Origin: Haematobia irritans
Lineage: Eukaryota; Arthropoda; Insecta; Diptera; Muscidae
Direction: 5' to 3'
Assembly: GCF_050003625.1 (NCBI RefSeq)
Contig: NC_134398.1
Coordinates: 199,213,700-199,277,699, forward strand
DNA: 64,000 bases
Made by a program: the position numbers and the translations under genes. Positions within the stretch are counted from its first letter, which is position 1. The number at the start of each line of letters is the position of its first letter. Below the pieces are notes generated by a model, which saw nothing but the letters and a program-made list of their open reading frames with translations, was not told where the DNA came from and made no database searches. Of the stretch, positions 61,501 to 64,000 are shown piece by piece.

Positions 61501-64000
61501 GGACGATAATTCGTGACCACCCCTCAAAATTAAAAATTTTGGTGAAAATCCTTGAAAAATTTAAATTTTTATATGAAAAACTTATTTTGGCCATATCTCC
61601 TTAAATATGCGTCCTAGAGCGAAATCAAAATTTTGATGAAAATCCTCAAAAAAATTAAATTTTTATATGAAAAACTTATTTTGGCCATATCTCCTTAAAT
61701 ATGCGTCCTAGAGAGAAAAGGACGATAATTCGTGACCAACCCTCAAAAATCAAAATTTTGGTGAAAATCCTTGAAAAATTGAAATTTTTATATGAAAAAC
61801 TTATTTTGGCCATATCTCCTTAAATATGCGTCCTAGAGCGATAGGGAAGATAATTCGTGACCACACCTCAAAAATCAAAATTTTGGTGAAAATCCTTGAA
61901 AAATTTAAATTTTTATATGAAAAACTTATTTTGGCCATATCTCCTTAAATATGCGTCCTAGAGCGAAAAGGATGATAATTCGTGACCACCCCTCAAAAAT
62001 CAAAATTTTGGTGAAAATCCTTGAAAAATTTAAATTTTTATATGAAAAACTTATTTTGGCCATATCTCCTTAAATATGCGTCCTAGAGCGAAAAGGACGA
62101 TAATTCGTGACCACCCCTCAGAAATCAAAATTTTGGTGAAAATCCTTGAAAAATTTAAATTTTTATATGAAAAACTTATTTTGGCCATATCTCCTTAAAT
62201 ATGCGTCCTAGAGCGAAAAGGACGATAATTCGTGACCACCCCTCAAAAATCAAAATTTTGGTGAAAATCCTTGAAAAATTTAAATTTTTTATATGAAAAA
62301 CTTATTTTGGCCATATCTCCTTAAATATGCGTCCTAGAGCGAAAAGGACGATAATTCGTGACCACCCCTCAAAAATCAAAATTTTGGTGAAAATCTTTGA
62401 AAAATTTAAATTTTTATATGAAAAACTTATTTTGGCCATATCTCCTTAAATATGCGTCCTAGAGAGAAAAGGACGATAATTCGTGACCACCCCTCAAAAA
62501 TCAAAATTTTGGTGAAAATCCTTGAAAAATTGAAATTTTTATATGAAAAACTTATTTTGGCCATATCTCCTTAAATATGCGTCCTAGAGCGAAACGGATG
62601 ATAATTCGTGACCACCCCTCAAAAATCAAAATTTTGGAGAAAATCTCCTTAAATATGCGTCCTAGAGCGAAATCAATATTTTGATGAAAATCCTCAAAAA
62701 AATTAAATTTTTATATGAAAAACTTATTTTGGCCATATCTCCTTAAATATGCGTCCTAGAGCGAAAAGGATGATAATTCGTGACCACCCCTCAAAAATCA
62801 AAATTTTGGTGAAAATCCTTGAAAAATTGAAATTTTTATATGAAAAACTTATTTTGGCCATATCTCCTTAAATATGCGTCCTAGAGCGAAAAGGACGATA
62901 ATTCGTGACCACCCCTCAAAAATCAAAGTTTTGGTGAAAATCCTTGAAAAATTGAAATTTTTTATATGAAAAACTTATTTTGGCCATATCTCCTTAAATA
63001 TGCGTCCTAGAGCGAAAAGGACGATAATTCGTGACCACCCCTCAATAATCAAAATTTTGGTGAAAAATCTTTGAAAAATTTAAATTTTTATATGAAAAAC
63101 TTATTTTGGCCATATCTCCTTAAATATGCGTCCTAGAGCGAAAAGGACGATAATTCGTGACCACCCCTCAAAAATCAAAATTTTGGTGAAAATCCTTGAA
63201 AAATTTAAATTTTTATATGAAAAACTTATTTTGGCCATATCTCCTTAAATATGCGTCCTAGAGAGAAAAGGACGATAATTCGTGACCAACCCTCAAAAAT
63301 CAAAATTTTGGTGAAAATCCTTGAAAAATTGAAATTTTTATATGAAAAACTTATTTTGGCCATATCTCCTTAAATATGCGTCCTAGAGCGAAACGGATGA
63401 TAATTCGTGACCACCCCTCAAAAATCAAAATTTTGGAGAAAATCTCCTTAAATATGCGTCCTAGAGCGAAATCAATATTTTGATGAAAATCCTCAAAAAA
63501 ATTAAATTTTTATATGAAAAACTTATTTTGGCCATATCTCCTTAAATATGCGTCCTAGAGCGAAAAGGATGATAATTCGTGACCACCCCTCAAAAATCAA
63601 AATTTTGGTGAAAATCCTTGAAAAATTTAAATTTTTATATGAAAAACTTATTTTGGCCATATCTCCTTAAATATGCGTCCTAGAGCGAAAAGGACGATAA
63701 TTCGTGACCACCCCTCAAAAATCAAAATTTTGGTGAAAATCCTTGAAAAATTTAAATTTTTATATGAAAAACTTATTTTGGCCATATCTCCTTAAATATG
63801 CGTCCTAGAGCGATAAGGAAGATAATTCGTGACCACACCTCAAAAATCAAAATTTTGGTGAAAATCCTTGAAAAATTTATATTTTTATATGAAAAACTTA
63901 TTTTGGCCATATCTCCTTAAATATGCGTCCTAGAGCGATAAGGACGATAATTCGTGACCACCCCTCAAAAATCAAAATTTTGGTGAAAATCCTTGAAAAT
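58541..64000 (+). repeat. Higher-order repeat H8 (6,681 bp), copy 2, cut by window end
   Basis: This copy is collinear with copy 1 for about 5.46 kb, up to the last base. Only about five single-base differences were noticed: gaaaaagacg/gaaaaggacg near 52615/59296, aattcg/aactcg near 58930, aaattcaaaa/aaaatcaaaa near 54018/60699, gtccaagag/gtcctagag near 56326/63007, and cgttacc/cgtgacc near 56602/63283. The last monomer is incomplete, so the array goes on. Confidence 0.92.

Larger units (their letters stand above)
1..64000 (+). repeat. Satellite DNA array, ~125-bp monomer, head to tail
   Basis: The entire window is a tandem array of one AT-rich monomer, nearly always 125 bp (range about 78-135 bp through small indels). 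Each monomer carries the landmarks atgaaaaacttattttggcc, atatctccttaaatatgcgt, cctagagcgaaaagg, acgataattcgtgaccac, cccctcaaaaatcaaaattt and tggtgaaaatccttg, in that order. No monomer in the opposite orientation and no non-repeat insert was seen. Window/monomer length gives about 512 copies. Both window ends lie inside monomers, so the array continues on both sides. Long homogeneous arrays of this kind are typical of eukaryotic centromeric or other heterochromatic satellite. I do not recognise the family by name, and the species cannot be deduced. Confidence 0.98.

Noticed and set aside
1..64000. CRISPR array
   Set aside because: Repeats are 125 bp and contiguous, with no unique spacers and no cas genes.
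1..64000. Transposon, retroelement or viral insert
   Set aside because: No terminal repeats, target duplications, polymerase-like frames or non-satellite sequence were found.
1..64000. Telomeric or subtelomeric repeat, rRNA or tRNA genes
   Set aside because: No TTAGGG, TTAGG or similar short arrays and no conserved RNA gene motifs were seen on either strand.
1..64000. Bacterial or phage origin
   Set aside because: A 64-kb gene-free monomeric tandem array with higher-order structure is not a bacterial pattern.
1..64000. Regulatory elements such as TATA-like tatatgaaaa in each monomer
   Set aside because: They are present hundreds of times as part of the AT-rich monomer, with no associated gene; nothing supports promoter function.

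Overview
The whole window is one uninterrupted satellite DNA array. It is made of a head-to-tail monomer of about 125 bp (roughly 512 copies in 64 kb), all in the same orientation. It starts and ends inside the array, so neither flank is visible and the true array is longer than 64 kb. The consensus monomer (clean example 251-375) has 40 G/C in 125 bp, about 32% GC. It has a CpG-containing half (cctagagcg, gacgataattcg, gtgaccacccctc) and an A/T-tract half. I found no protein-coding gene, RNA gene, transposon, CRISPR array or unique sequence. This points to a eukaryotic nuclear genome, in centromeric, pericentromeric or other constitutive heterochromatin. An insect or other invertebrate is plausible, but the sequence alone does not identify the organism.

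The interest lies in the layers above the monomer. Diagnostic variants show that blocks of many monomers were copied repeatedly, with a different block size in each part of the array. These are: 1-2680 copied at 3766-6200, with a shortened third copy at 6441-7575; a 1,830-bp tandem pair at 9571-13215 containing an inner 733-bp repeat; a 3,501-bp tandem pair at about 22.69-29.69 kb; a 4,093-bp pair at about 29.96-37.91 kb; a 2.88/3.0-kb pair at 40.56-45.47 kb; a 4,644-bp offset pair at 45.60-54.07 kb; and a 6,681-bp pair from about 51.86 kb to beyond the window end. Between them, at 13.9-22.2 kb, lies a more heterogeneous zone with scrambled and truncated monomers and only short local duplications.

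The monomer classes also change along the window. Types with gatg/ctcaaaaaaatg and with gtgaaattattt are common at 0-13 kb. The ggtg/ccttgaaaaattg type dominates the middle. The type with aaaaatttaaattttt is frequent after about 38 kb. Many shortened monomers carry deletions whose ends share a few bases (atc, gaaaa, ctta, aaa). These were then amplified inside the higher-order blocks and act as markers of their history.

No genes act together here. Every open reading frame is a by-product of the monomer, which happens to be open on both strands. All repeat calls and block offsets were read by eye from shared variants, so block edges are good to about one monomer unless a junction is stated.
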